Position numbers and translations under genes: made by a program. The notes under the pieces were generated by a model. The model ran no database searches. It saw only the letters and a program-made list of their open reading frames with translations, and was not told the origin of the DNA. From Falsiroseomonas sp046052145 (GTDB lineage Bacteria; Pseudomonadota; Alphaproteobacteria; Acetobacterales; Acetobacteraceae), in assembly GCA_046052145.1 (NCBI GenBank), contig JBJOMW010000001.1, positions 372,001 through 436,000 of the forward strand: a stretch of DNA of 64,000 nucleotides, in the 5' to 3' direction. Below are positions 20,521-28,572 of this stretch, one piece after another. Positions within the stretch are counted from its first letter, which is position 1. Every line of letters starts with the position of its first letter.

Positions 20521-21003
20521 TCAGTGCCGGTGGCCGCCCCCATGCGCGGGGCTACGGGCGCCGGCGGCCTCGACGGCCAGCTGGATCGTGACCTCCCCGG
20601 CGCGCTCGAAGACCAGGGTGACGGGCACGCGCCCGCCGGGCTCCAGCGATTGGGTGAGGCCGATCAGCATCAGATGCAGCCCGCCCGGGGCCAGCCGCAC
20701 CTCCTGCCCCGCGGGCAGCTCGATGGCCGGCACGGCGCGCATGCGCATCACATCGCCGTCGCGGATATGGGTGTGCAGCTCCATCACCCCCGCCGCCGGG
20801 CTGCGCGCCGCGACCAGACGGTCGGGCGCGGTGCCGGTGTTGCGGATGGTCATGAAGCCCGCCCCCGTGCCGCCCGACCGCATCGCGCGCGTCCAGGGGC
20901 CAGCGATGCGGAGTGCACCGGCGGTGACATCCTGCGCGCGCGCAGGCAGCGCCGGCAGGAGAAGGGCCGCGCCGAGGATGGCGCGGCGAGACAGCCTGGT
21001 CAT
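20521..21003 (-). CDS. periplasmic copper chaperone PCu(A)C
   Basis: Copper(I)-binding chaperone that helps metallate cytochrome oxidase, 160 residues. The signal peptide is RRAILGAALLLPALPARAQ with twin Arg at its start. The copper site motif H-X10-M-X21-HxM is perfect: ELHTHIRDGDVMRM then GLHLML. The C-terminal tail ends HGGGHRH, an additional metal-binding candidate. It lies in a run with YcnI-like and DUF2946-like genes, all on the minus strand with 10-48 base gaps, so it is likely part of a copper-delivery operon. Confidence 0.93.
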   Translation of the reverse strand: MTRLSRRAILGAALLLPALPARAQDVTAGALRIAGPWTRAMRSGGTGAGFMTIRNTGTAPDRLVAARSPAAGVMELHTHIRDGDVMRMRAVPAIELPAGQEVRLAPGGLHLMLIGLTQSLEPGGRVPVTLVFERAGEVTIQLAVEAAGARSPAHGGGHRH

Positions 21004-21013
21004 CGCCCCCTCC

Positions 21014-21358
21014 TCAGCCCAGCGCGTCGAGGTCGGTGGCGGCGATGCCGACCCGTCCCTCGATCCGCCCGGCGATGCGCGCCAGATTGGCCGCGATCCG
21101 CGCCCCGGCGACCGGGTCGCCGCTGGTGCAGGTGGTGTTGGCCATGGTCAGCGCGCGCTGCATCGCCAGCCGCTCGGCGGGCGTGGCGTGGGGCAGCGCG
21201 GCCTCGAGCGCCGCGCGGGCCGGGGCCAGCGCGCCGTCGCACACTGCGGTCAGATGCGCGTCCATCGCCTCTGCGTCGCAGGCGGCGGCCGGGCGCGCGG
21301 CGAGGGCCGCGGCGCCGGCCAGCGCCGCAAGCGGCAGGAAACGTCGGGTCTCGTTCAT
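21014..21358 (-). CDS. small secreted three-cysteine protein in the copper operon
   Basis: I do not recognise this protein. It has 114 residues and a clear signal peptide ending in RPAAACDAEAM. The mature part is helical (Ala/Leu/Arg-rich) and has cysteines near positions 27, 40 and 77 (AACDAEA, TAVCDGAL, NTTCTSG). It sits 12 bases after the YcnI-like gene and 10 bases before the PCu(A)C gene, so it is co-transcribed with them. A role in periplasmic copper binding or disulfide exchange is inferred from this position and the cysteines. Confidence 0.7.
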   Translation of the reverse strand: MNETRRFLPLAALAGAAALAARPAAACDAEAMDAHLTAVCDGALAPARAALEAALPHATPAERLAMQRALTMANTTCTSGDPVAGARIAANLARIAGRIEGRVGIAATDLDALG

Positions 21359-21370
21359 CGTCGTTCCCTT

Positions 21371-21880
21371 TCAGTTGCGCGGCAGCAGGCGGAGCGCCGG
21401 CGCCGGGTAGCGATACTCGGTCACGCGCCGGCCGGGCTCGGGGATTTCGGTCCATGCGGCGGTGCGGCCGCCTTCGCAATGCTGCGTCACCGGGATGTGC
21501 AGCAACTCGCCCGGCCGATCCGGCAGGCGGAAGCGGATGATGAACTCATCGTAGTGCGCATCCTCAAGCCGCCCGCCCTCCCAGGCGATCTCGGCCAGCT
21601 CCCGCGCCGCGCCATGGGCGGCGGGGGAAGCGGCGTCGGCGCGCGGGGTGGTGACCAGCGTCCAGCCGGCCTTGGGCATGGGGCGGGCCTGGGTGATGCC
21701 GTCGGGCAGTTGGACGACGAGGCGCGTCATGGTCGCGCCGTCGCAACCATGGGGCACGCGGAAGACCGCGCGGTATATGGAATTGGCCGGCGCCTGCTGG
21801 ACTTCCAGCGTGACATGCGCGGCCGCGGGGCCTGCAACGAGCAGGCCGAGCGCCAAAGCGGCGCTACGGGCAAAAGACAT
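21371..21880 (-). CDS. YcnI family copper-binding protein
   Basis: DUF1775/YcnI domain protein of 169 residues. The signal peptide ends in AGPAAA, and cleavage would expose the N-terminal His of HVTLEVQQAPANSIYRA. In characterised YcnI this His, with a conserved Trp, binds Cu(II) (histidine brace-like). AVFRVPHGCDGATMTRLVVQLPDG is the family core, and KAGWTLVTT carries a conserved Trp. There is no C-terminal membrane anchor, unlike the Bacillus protein. It is co-oriented with the PCu(A)C gene, as often seen for this pair. Confidence 0.9.
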   Translation of the reverse strand: MSFARSAALALGLLVAGPAAAHVTLEVQQAPANSIYRAVFRVPHGCDGATMTRLVVQLPDGITQARPMPKAGWTLVTTPRADAASPAAHGAARELAEIAWEGGRLEDAHYDEFIIRFRLPDRPGELLHIPVTQHCEGGRTAAWTEIPEPGRRVTEYRYPAPALRLLPRN

Positions 21881-21916
21881 GGATCTCTCTCCGGAACCGT
21901 TGGGAAGGGGGACGGC

Positions 21917-22270
21917 TCAGGAGGTCGGTGGCGCCCTTGGCTGGCAGGACGGGGCTGGGGCCGGCACGGGCGGGGCCGGGCGCGGGGCCGGTGGATCGCC
22001 GGCCTGGGCCAGCAGCAGCGGGGCCGCGAGCACGACCGCGGGCGGCGTCAGCGCCGGCGCGGCGGGGCCGAGGCAGGCCGGGCAGGGCGGGACGGCGGCA
22101 TGGCCGCCGTGATCGGTGCCCTCCTCCCGCTCGACCGGCATGACGATGCGGTGCACGCCATCCGCGGTGCAGATCTCGACCGTCAGCCCCTCCGCGGGGG
22201 CGGCGAGGCGCAGGCAATGGGCGAAAGCCGTGCCCCACTGCAACAGCAGCAGGACAGCCAGCAGCTTCAT
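21917..22270 (-). CDS. DUF2946-like secreted protein
   Basis: Protein of 117 residues with an N-terminal hydrophobic signal (MKLLAVLLLLQWGTAFAHC), a short domain containing VEICTADGVHRIVMP and a CPAC pair flanked by His (DHGGHAAVPPCPACLG), then a hydrophobic segment and a Pro-rich tail. The ICT-DG and CPxC features are those of DUF2946, a family found with copper and TonB genes. Metal binding is likely but unproven. The ATG at 22270 is chosen because it begins the signal peptide; a TTG 39 bases upstream is possible, and neither has a clear ribosome-binding site. Confidence 0.65.
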   Translation of the reverse strand: MKLLAVLLLLQWGTAFAHCLRLAAPAEGLTVEICTADGVHRIVMPVEREEGTDHGGHAAVPPCPACLGPAAPALTPPAVVLAAPLLLAQAGDPPAPRPAPPVPAPAPSCQPRAPPTS

Positions 22271-22353
22271 GAGGGCGGGGCGACAGCGCACGGGGCCAGT
22301 TACCACCAAGCCACGCGGTCAGGAAAGGAGCGGGTGAACACGATCGGGCCGCC

Positions 22354-22890
22354 TCAGGCCAGCTCGTACTCCACCTCCGGCACGTAATGCGCCGCGTCCT
22401 TGCCGAGATGGGAGGAGAACAGCGTGAAATGCTCCACCGCCACCGGCGGCGGGCGGAACAGCGCATGCGCCTGCAGGAAGGAGACCAGCTTGAAGGTCTC
22501 CGCCCGGTCGGTGCGGGCGAGCGTCACATGCGGGGCGAAGCGGCGGCGCTCCGGCTCCAGCCCGATGCGCTGCAGCGCCGTCTCCACCTTGCGCTGCAGC
22601 CGGGCCAGCGCTTCCGACGGTTCCGCGGCGACGTAGAGGGACTGGATGCGCCCGCCCTTTTCGAAAGTGCCGAGCCCGGCCAGGGCCAGATCGAAGCGCG
22701 GCGCGCGGATCTGGGCGAGCGCCGCATCCACCTCCTCTGCCTGCCAGGGCTCGATCTCGCCGATGAAGCGGAGCGTCAGGTGGTAGTTCTCGGGCGGGAT
22801 CCATTTCGCGCCGGGAATACCACCCGCGAGCGCCGCCAGCTGGGTCTTCACCAGCGCGGGCAGGGCGAGGGCGACGAAGAGACGCAGCAT
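22354..22890 (-). CDS. thpR: RNA 2',3'-cyclic phosphodiesterase
   Basis: Two-histidine (2H) phosphoesterase, LigT/ThpR type, 178 residues. The paired HxTx motifs are NYHLTLRFIG (about residue 41) and PHVTLAR (about 128), which form the active site. The N-terminus MLRLFVALALP is typical (RxFxAxxxP). The family opens 2',3'-cyclic phosphates and may act on tRNA fragments. It lies between tesA and the copper genes on the same strand. Confidence 0.92.
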   Translation of the reverse strand: MLRLFVALALPALVKTQLAALAGGIPGAKWIPPENYHLTLRFIGEIEPWQAEEVDAALAQIRAPRFDLALAGLGTFEKGGRIQSLYVAAEPSEALARLQRKVETALQRIGLEPERRRFAPHVTLARTDRAETFKLVSFLQAHALFRPPPVAVEHFTLFSSHLGKDAAHYVPEVEYELA

Positions 22891-22919
22891 GGCGGGCCCT
22901 CCGACCGAATCGAGTCTCG

Positions 22920-23606
22920 CTAGCCTGAGACGGAAACGCGCACCCGGTCCAGCAGCGTTTCGATGAAAGGCAGCATGCGGCTCGCGATCAGCGCCGCCCC
23001 TTCGGCCGTCGGGTGGATGCGGTCGGGCTGGTTCAGCCGCGGCTCCCCGGCCACGCCCTCCAGCAGGAAGGGGTAGAAGATCACCTCAGGCCGGTCCCGG
23101 GCCAGGCCTTCGAAGACGCCCGTGAACTCCCGCCCGTATTCGGCGCCGAGATTGGGCGGCGGCAGCATGCCGGCCAGCAGGGCCGGGATGTTCCGCCGCG
23201 CCAGCGTGTCCAGGATGGCCGTCAGATTCGTGCGCATCTGGCTGGGCGGCAGGCCGCGCAGCCCGTCATTGCCGCCCAGCGCCACGATCGCGGCATGCGG
23301 CCGGTCCGCCAGCGCCCATTCGATGCGCGCCCGCCCGCCCGCCGTGGTGTCGCCCGACACGCCGGCATCGATCACCCGCACATGCCGCCCACGCTCCCGC
23401 AGCAGGGCCTGGATGCGCGCGGGCGGCCCCTCGGCGCGCGCGAGGCCGAAGCCGGCGGTGATGGAATCGCCCAGCATGAGCAGGCGGAGTTCCGCGGCTT
23501 GCGTCGCCTGCGCGCGGGCGCCATTCGTTCCGGCCAGCAACACTCCGAGACCCGCCGCCGCCTTTTGCAGCGCCGCGCGGCGCCCATATCCGGTGAAACC
23601 GCCCAT
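22920..23606 (-). CDS. tesA: periplasmic SGNH arylesterase/lysophospholipase L1 (TesA-like)
   Basis: GDSL/SGNH hydrolase of 228 residues that cleaves acyl esters or thioesters. It has a signal peptide with twin Arg (GYGRRAALQKAAAGLGVLL). Catalytic blocks are MLGDSITAGFGL (Ser), GVSGDTTAGG (Gly), LGGNDGLRG (Asn) and PDRIHPTAEG (Asp/His). The ATG at 23606 has a strong GGGGAGG 4 bases upstream, which lies inside the divergent ybbA gene. The start codons of the two genes overlap in the palindrome CATG. The tesA | ybbA-ybbP order is the same as in E. coli. Confidence 0.92.
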   Translation of the reverse strand: MGGFTGYGRRAALQKAAAGLGVLLAGTNGARAQATQAAELRLLMLGDSITAGFGLARAEGPPARIQALLRERGRHVRVIDAGVSGDTTAGGRARIEWALADRPHAAIVALGGNDGLRGLPPSQMRTNLTAILDTLARRNIPALLAGMLPPPNLGAEYGREFTGVFEGLARDRPEVIFYPFLLEGVAGEPRLNQPDRIHPTAEGAALIASRMLPFIETLLDRVRVSVSG

Positions 23607-24321
23607 GGACCTCCCCGCCGTGACATCGCCGCTGATCGAGGCCCGCGACCTCGTCTTCACCGCTGCCGCCATCTCCGGCCCCGTGCAAGTGCTGCGGGGC
23701 GTGGACCTGGTCGTGGCCGCGGGGGAGGCGGTGGGGATCGTGGGACCGTCCGGTTCCGGCAAGACCTCGCTCCTGATGCTGCTGGCCGGGCTGGAGCGCC
23801 CGACCGGCGGTCAACTCTCCGTAGCCGGGCGCCAGCTTGGCGCCCTCGACGAGGATGCGCTGGCGCGCTTCCGTCGTGACGAGGTGGGGATCGTCTTCCA
23901 GGCCTTCCACCTGGTGCCCACCATGACGGCGCTGGAAAATGTCGCCGTGCCGCTCGAATTCGCTGGCCGCCGCGACGCCTTCGAACGCGCCGCCGCGGCG
24001 CTGAAGGAGGTCGGGCTCGGCCATCGCCTGGAGCATTACCCCGGTCAGCTCTCGGGCGGGGAGCAGCAGCGGGTCGCACTCGCCCGCGCGGTGGTGGCGG
24101 AGCCGCGGCTGATCCTGGCGGATGAGCCGACCGGCAATCTGGATCGCACGACCGGCGCGGTGGTGATGGATCTGCTGTTCGGGTTGCGCGCGCGGCTCGG
24201 CACCACGCTGCTGCTGATCACCCACGACCCGGCACTCGCCGAGCGCTGCGAGCGGCAGGTGCGGATCGAGGACGGCAAGATCGTCTCCGACACCGCGACG
24301 GTGCGGCTGGCCGCCGAATGA
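23605..24321 (+). CDS. ybbA: ABC transporter ATP-binding protein (YbbA/LolD type)
   Basis: ATPase of a MacB/LolCDE-like exporter, 238 residues. Walker A is GPSGSGKTS, the signature LSGGEQQRVALARA, Walker B LILADEPTGNLD and the switch His is in LLLITHDPAL. The Q-loop is FQAFHLVPTMTALENV. It pairs with the following permease (4-base ATGA overlap). The ATG at 23605 shares two bases with the divergent tesA start; a GTG at 23620 would avoid this overlap and is possible. Confidence 0.94.
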   Translation: MDLPAVTSPLIEARDLVFTAAAISGPVQVLRGVDLVVAAGEAVGIVGPSGSGKTSLLMLLAGLERPTGGQLSVAGRQLGALDEDALARFRRDEVGIVFQAFHLVPTMTALENVAVPLEFAGRRDAFERAAAALKEVGLGHRLEHYPGQLSGGEQQRVALARAVVAEPRLILADEPTGNLDRTTGAVVMDLLFGLRARLGTTLLLITHDPALAERCERQVRIEDGKIVSDTATVRLAAE

Positions 24322-26846
24322 TCGCGTCCATGATCACGCATGTGACGCAGGGCTGGCGGCTTGCGCGGCGGGAGTTGCGCGGCGGGCTGAAGTCGCTCCG
24401 CATCGTGCTGGCCTGCCTCGCGCTCGGCGTCGCGGCGATCGCCGCCGTCGGCACACTGCGCGCGGCGATCGATGCCGGGCTCAAGGCCGATGGCGCGCGG
24501 CTGCTCGGCGGCGACATCGAAGTGCGGACCACGCAGCGCCCGATGGCCGCGGCCGCGAAGGATTGGGCCACCGCGCGCGGTGTCACGCTGTCGCAGGTGG
24601 TCGAGATGCGCGCCATGGCCATCGCGCCGTCCGGCGAGCGCGCGCTGGTCGAATTGAAGGGCGTCGATTCCGCCTATCCGCTCTATGGCCAGCTGCTGCT
24701 CTCGCCGGAGACGGCAAGCCTCGCGCGGCGGGACGGGCGCTTCGGCGTCGCACTCGATCCCTCCGTGGTGGACCGGCTGGGCCTGCGCCTTGGCGATGTG
24801 GTGCGGCTGGGGGAGGCGAGCTTCACCTTCGCCGCCATCGTCGCGACCGAGCCCGACCGCGTCGCGAGCCCGACCGTGCTCGGCCCGCGCGCGCTGGTGC
24901 TCGATGCCGCGATCCCGGAGACGGCGCTGGTCCAGCCCGGCTCGCTGCTGGCCTATGACCTGCGCCTGCGCCTGCCACCCGGCACGGACAGCCGCGCCTT
25001 CGCGCGCGACTGGCAGGCGGCGCATGGCGATGGCGGCTGGCGCGTGCGCTTCGCCGGCCAGGCAGAGCCGGGCGTGAACCGCTTCCTGGATCGCGCCGCG
25101 GCCTTTCTGGTGCTGGCGGGGCTGACGGCGCTGCTGGTGGGCGGGATCGGCGTGGCGACCGGCGTGCGAGCGTGGCTGGAAGCCCGCGCGCGCACCATCG
25201 CGACGCTCCGCTGCCTCGGCGCGCCGGCAGGCACGATTCTCGCGACCTATCTGATCCAGGTTCTGGTGCTGGCCGTGGGCGGCATCGCGGTCGGGCTCAT
25301 CGCGGGCTTCGGCCTGACCTGGCTCGCCGCGCAGGCGCTGGCGGGCGCGTTGCCCGTGCCGCCGCGGCTTGGGTTCTACCCGCGGGAGATGGGGCTGGCG
25401 GCGCTGTATGGGTTGCTGACGGCGCTCGCCTTCGCGCTCTGGCCGCTCGGCCGTGCGCAGCGCATCCCAGGTGCGGCGCTGTTCCGCGACACCATCACCG
25501 CGACGCCCGGCTGGCCCGCGCGCGGCGTGCTGGTGGCGAATGCCCTCGCCGTGCTGGCGCTCGGCGCGGTCGTGGTCGGCACGGCGGAACAGCCGCGCTT
25601 CGCGATGGGTTTCCTGGCGGGCGCGGCGCTGACACTGATCCTGTTCCGCCTCGGTGCCAGCCTGCTGATGCGCGCCGCGCGTGCCTTCCGCCATGTGCGC
25701 CGCCCGGCGCTCAGGCTCGGCCTCGCCAATCTGCACCGCCCCGGCGCGCCGACGCCGACGATGCTGGTGGCCCTCGGCATCGGGCTGACGACGCTCGCCG
25801 CCATCGCGACGATCGAGGGCAATCTGCGCCGCCAGCTGGCCGAGCAGATGCCGGCCTCGGCCCCCTCCTTCTTTTTCATCGACATCCAGAACGACCAGGC
25901 GCGCGACTTCGACGCGCTGGCGATGGCCCAGCCCGGCGTGGACGATGTGCGCCGCGCGCCAAGCCTCCGCGCGCGCATCGTCGCTGTGGACGGCATTCCG
26001 GCCGAGCGCGTGACCGCGACCGAGGAAACACGCTGGGCGCTGCGCGGCGATCGCGGCCTGACCTATGCCGCGACGCCGCCGGACGGCACGCGGCTGGTCG
26101 CCGGCCAATGGTGGCCGGCCGATTATGCCGGCTCGCCGCTGCTGTCCTTCGACGCCAATCTCGCGCGCGGCTGGGGCATCGGGATCGGGTCGGTCATCAC
26201 GGTGAACGTGCTCGGGCGCGACATCGATCTGAAGATCGCCTCGCTGCGCGACATCCAGTGGCGCGGGCTTGGCATCAATTACGTCATGGTCGCCTCGCCC
26301 GGCATGCTGGAAGCGGCGCCGCACACCCACATCGCGACGGTGCGCAGCACGCAGCAATCGGAATCCGCCGTGCTGCGCGCGCTGACGGATGCCTTCCCGA
26401 ATGTCTCCGGCATCCGCGTGCGCGATGCGCTGGAAGCGGTGGCGGGGCTGCTCGGCCGCGTCGGGGTGGCGCTGCAGGCGACCTCCTCGGTCACGCTGCT
26501 GGCGGGGATGCTGGTGCTGGCGGGCGCCGTCGCGGCCGGGCAGCGGGCGAGGGTCCGCGATGCGGTGGTGCTGAAGACAGTGGGCGCGACGCGCAGCCAG
26601 ATCCGCGCGGCCTGGCTCGTGGAATTCGGCCTGCTCGGGCTGGTGGCGGGGCTGCTGGCGGCGGCGGCGGGCTCGGCGGCCTCCTGGGCCGTCACGCGCT
26701 TCGTCATGCGCGGGGAGTGGGTGTTTCTGCCGGGCACGCTGGCGCTGGTGGTGGCGGGCTGCGTCGGACTGACGCTGGCGCTGGGCTATGTCGGCACCGC
26801 ACTCGCGCTGCGCGTGCGGCCCGCGCCGCTGTTGCGCAACGAGTAA
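24318..26846 (+). CDS. ybbP: FtsX-like ABC transporter permease (YbbP type)
   Basis: Large permease of 842 residues with an N-terminal helix (VLACLALGVAAIAAVGTLRAA), a periplasmic MacB-like domain, helices near 250-400 (LVLAGLTALLVGGIGVATGV, then AVGGIAVGLIAGFGLTWLAA), a second periplasmic domain and a final set of helices (VTLLAGMLVLAGAVAAGQRA). The duplicated FtsX layout matches E. coli YbbP, whose cargo is unknown but is thought to involve lipids or hydrophobic molecules, in keeping with the adjacent tesA. Confidence 0.9.
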   Translation: MIASMITHVTQGWRLARRELRGGLKSLRIVLACLALGVAAIAAVGTLRAAIDAGLKADGARLLGGDIEVRTTQRPMAAAAKDWATARGVTLSQVVEMRAMAIAPSGERALVELKGVDSAYPLYGQLLLSPETASLARRDGRFGVALDPSVVDRLGLRLGDVVRLGEASFTFAAIVATEPDRVASPTVLGPRALVLDAAIPETALVQPGSLLAYDLRLRLPPGTDSRAFARDWQAAHGDGGWRVRFAGQAEPGVNRFLDRAAAFLVLAGLTALLVGGIGVATGVRAWLEARARTIATLRCLGAPAGTILATYLIQVLVLAVGGIAVGLIAGFGLTWLAAQALAGALPVPPRLGFYPREMGLAALYGLLTALAFALWPLGRAQRIPGAALFRDTITATPGWPARGVLVANALAVLALGAVVVGTAEQPRFAMGFLAGAALTLILFRLGASLLMRAARAFRHVRRPALRLGLANLHRPGAPTPTMLVALGIGLTTLAAIATIEGNLRRQLAEQMPASAPSFFFIDIQNDQARDFDALAMAQPGVDDVRRAPSLRARIVAVDGIPAERVTATEETRWALRGDRGLTYAATPPDGTRLVAGQWWPADYAGSPLLSFDANLARGWGIGIGSVITVNVLGRDIDLKIASLRDIQWRGLGINYVMVASPGMLEAAPHTHIATVRSTQQSESAVLRALTDAFPNVSGIRVRDALEAVAGLLGRVGVALQATSSVTLLAGMLVLAGAVAAGQRARVRDAVVLKTVGATRSQIRAAWLVEFGLLGLVAGLLAAAAGSAASWAVTRFVMRGEWVFLPGTLALVVAGCVGLTLALGYVGTALALRVRPAPLLRNE

Positions 26847-26865
26847 GTGTGGAATGCTCGACGCC

Positions 26866-27369
26866 ATGGAAGATTCGATCGCGGAACCCGATGCCAGCCG
26901 CCTGCGCCACGCCTATGCGCTGGCCGGGCAGGCGCGTGCGCGCGGCGACCGGCCCTTCGCGGCGGTGATCGTCGCCGAGGACGGGACCATCCTGGCCGAG
27001 GGCCTCTCCACCCAGGGCACGGGCGGCGGCGGCACGCTCGCGCATTCCGAGATGAATGCCTGCCAGGCGGTGATCGCGGCCGCCATCCCGCGGGCGAGGC
27101 TGCGGCGCGCCACGATCTATTCCTCGGGCGAGCCCTGCGCGATGTGCGCCTCGGCGATCTTCTACACGGGCGTTGGGCGCGTGGTGTACGGCCTCTCGGC
27201 GGCGGCGATCCTGCATCTGCGCAACGCCCAGCCGCACACGGCGGGCCTCTCGCTCTCCTGCCGGGCGGTGTTGGGCAGCGCGGCCGAACAGGTCGAGGTC
27301 GTCGGCCCCTGCCTCGAGGCTGAAGGTGCCAAACCGCATGAGGGGTACTGGACCGAGGGCGCAGCCTGA
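26866..27369 (+). CDS. nucleoside/cytidine deaminase family protein
   Basis: Zinc-dependent deaminase of the CDA/guanine deaminase superfamily, 167 residues from the ATG at 26866; an ATG at 26854 would add 4. Zinc ligands are in LAHSEMNACQA (His, with the catalytic Glu; family members usually read HAE) and SSGEPCAMCASAIFY (the PCxxC pair). RPFAAVIVAEDGTILAEG is the substrate-side strand. The exact base is unknown; guanine or a tRNA-independent nucleoside is most likely at this length. The gene lies 19 bases after ybbP. Confidence 0.87.
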   Translation: MEDSIAEPDASRLRHAYALAGQARARGDRPFAAVIVAEDGTILAEGLSTQGTGGGGTLAHSEMNACQAVIAAAIPRARLRRATIYSSGEPCAMCASAIFYTGVGRVVYGLSAAAILHLRNAQPHTAGLSLSCRAVLGSAAEQVEVVGPCLEAEGAKPHEGYWTEGAA

Positions 27370-27423
27370 CGCCAATGTCACGCCGCCGTGGCGACGCCGC
27401 GGGCGGAACGGCCCGACTCGGCT

Positions 27424-27452
27424 GTTGATCCGGATTACGAAAACTCCATATG
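27424..27452 (+). promoter_or_regulatory. possible promoter of the BI-1 gene
   Basis: TTGATC at 27424-27429 and CATATG at 27447-27452 are spaced by 17 bases in a locally AT-rich patch. The transcript would carry a leader of about 50 bases with the AGGAGG ribosome-binding site before the ATG at 27511. The -10 match is only 3 of 6. Confidence 0.35.
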
Positions 27453-27510
27453 ATGCAGCACGCCGGGACGCCCCTCTCTCACCCCGTCCCGCCAGGAGGA
27501 TGATCTGACC

Positions 27511-28311
27511 ATGGCTTTCGGTCCCGACAACCGCTTTCAGACGGGCGCGTCGGCCTGGACCCAGCCCCTCGGGCGGTCCGCGGCCGTTGATGCCGCCCAG
27601 CTCGACGCCGGCCTGCGCGCGTACATGCTCCGCGTCTACAATTGGATGGCCTCCGGCCTCCTGCTGACGGGCATCGTCGCCTTCCTGATCGTGAACACGG
27701 GCGCGTCGGAGCTGTTCTACCAGGTGGTGCGCACGCCGCGCGGCAATGCGACGGTGCCGACGATCCTGGGCTGGGTGGCGATGCTCTCGCCGCTCGCCTT
27801 CATCCTGGTGTTGAGCTTCGGCATCAACCGGATGAGCAAGACCACGGCGCAGGCGCTGTTCTGGATCTTCTGCGCGGTGATGGGCGCGTCGATCAGCAAC
27901 ATCCTGCTGATCTACACGGGCGCTTCCGTCGCCTCGACCTTCTTCATCACGGCGGCGATGTTCGGCGCGGTCAGCCTTTATGGCTACACGACCAAGGCGG
28001 ACCTCACGCGCATGGGCTCCTTCCTGATGATGGGCCTGATCGGCATCCTGATCGCCGGTCTGGTCAACATGTTCCTGCAGAGCTCGGCGCTGCACTTCGC
28101 CATCAGCGTGATCGGCGTGGTCGTCTTCGTCGGCCTCACCGCCTACGACACGCAGCGCATCAAGGCCGACTACATCGAATACGCCTATGCGGAGGGCACC
28201 GATGGTGCCGCGAAGCGCAGCGTCTTCGACGCGCTCGGCCTCTACCTGAACTTCATCAACATCTTCCAGCTGCTGATGCAGCTGATCGGCGTGCGCCAGA
28301 ACAGCGACTGA
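27511..28311 (+). CDS. Bax inhibitor-1/YccA family membrane protein
   Basis: Seven-helix membrane protein of 266 residues of the TMBIM/BI-1 family, implicated in calcium leak or FtsH-dependent protein quality control. The N-terminal cytoplasmic part ends in LRAYMLRVYNWMASGLLLTG. The signature stretch LIGILIAGLVNMFLQSSALH is followed by VGLTAYDTQRIKADY, and the pore Asp pair region lies at the C-terminus. It starts with ATG after AGGAGG. A strong intrinsic terminator follows 60 bases downstream. Confidence 0.94.
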   Translation: MAFGPDNRFQTGASAWTQPLGRSAAVDAAQLDAGLRAYMLRVYNWMASGLLLTGIVAFLIVNTGASELFYQVVRTPRGNATVPTILGWVAMLSPLAFILVLSFGINRMSKTTAQALFWIFCAVMGASISNILLIYTGASVASTFFITAAMFGAVSLYGYTTKADLTRMGSFLMMGLIGILIAGLVNMFLQSSALHFAISVIGVVVFVGLTAYDTQRIKADYIEYAYAEGTDGAAKRSVFDALGLYLNFINIFQLLMQLIGVRQNSD

Positions 28312-28371
28312 CGCGACAGCCGGCCGGTCCTTCGGGGCCGGCCGGAGCGCCGCGGCGCAGTCAAAGAAAAA

Positions 28372-28401
28372 CCCCGGCAGGGCGACCTGCCGGGGTTTTT
28401 T
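28372..28401 (+). terminator. Rho-independent terminator after the BI-1 gene
   Basis: A 10-base perfect stem CCCCGGCAGG / CCTGCCGGGG (28372-28381 and 28386-28395) with a GCGA tetraloop is followed by six T residues. AAAGAAAAA just upstream could make it work weakly on the minus strand too. Confidence 0.95.
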
Positions 28402-28464
28402 GTTGGCACGACTGCGGACAGCACAGCACGCCCATACCGAGCAGCGTTGATGGTGATCCGATGG

Positions 28465-28489
28465 CGGCCGGCGTTCTGCACGCCGGCCG
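28465..28489. repeat. 10-base inverted repeat downstream of carD
   Basis: CGGCCGGCGT and its complement (28465-28474 and 28480-28489) flank TCTGC. It lies about 85 bases past the carD stop on the minus strand and has no T-tract. It could block exonucleases or assist Rho-dependent termination. The rest of 28402-28572 shows no gene. Confidence 0.5.
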
Positions 28490-28572
28490 AGGCCGCGAAT
28501 GCGGCCCGCCGCTAATGCGGCGAGCCAAGCGGCCGGAGGCCGCGCCCGGCGCTTGAGGGCACCAAAGCGGAC

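Noticed and set aside
24045..26867. 940-codon minus-strand frame across ybbA-ybbP
   Set aside because: It is antisense to a clear ABC permease, with noise-like composition and no motif.
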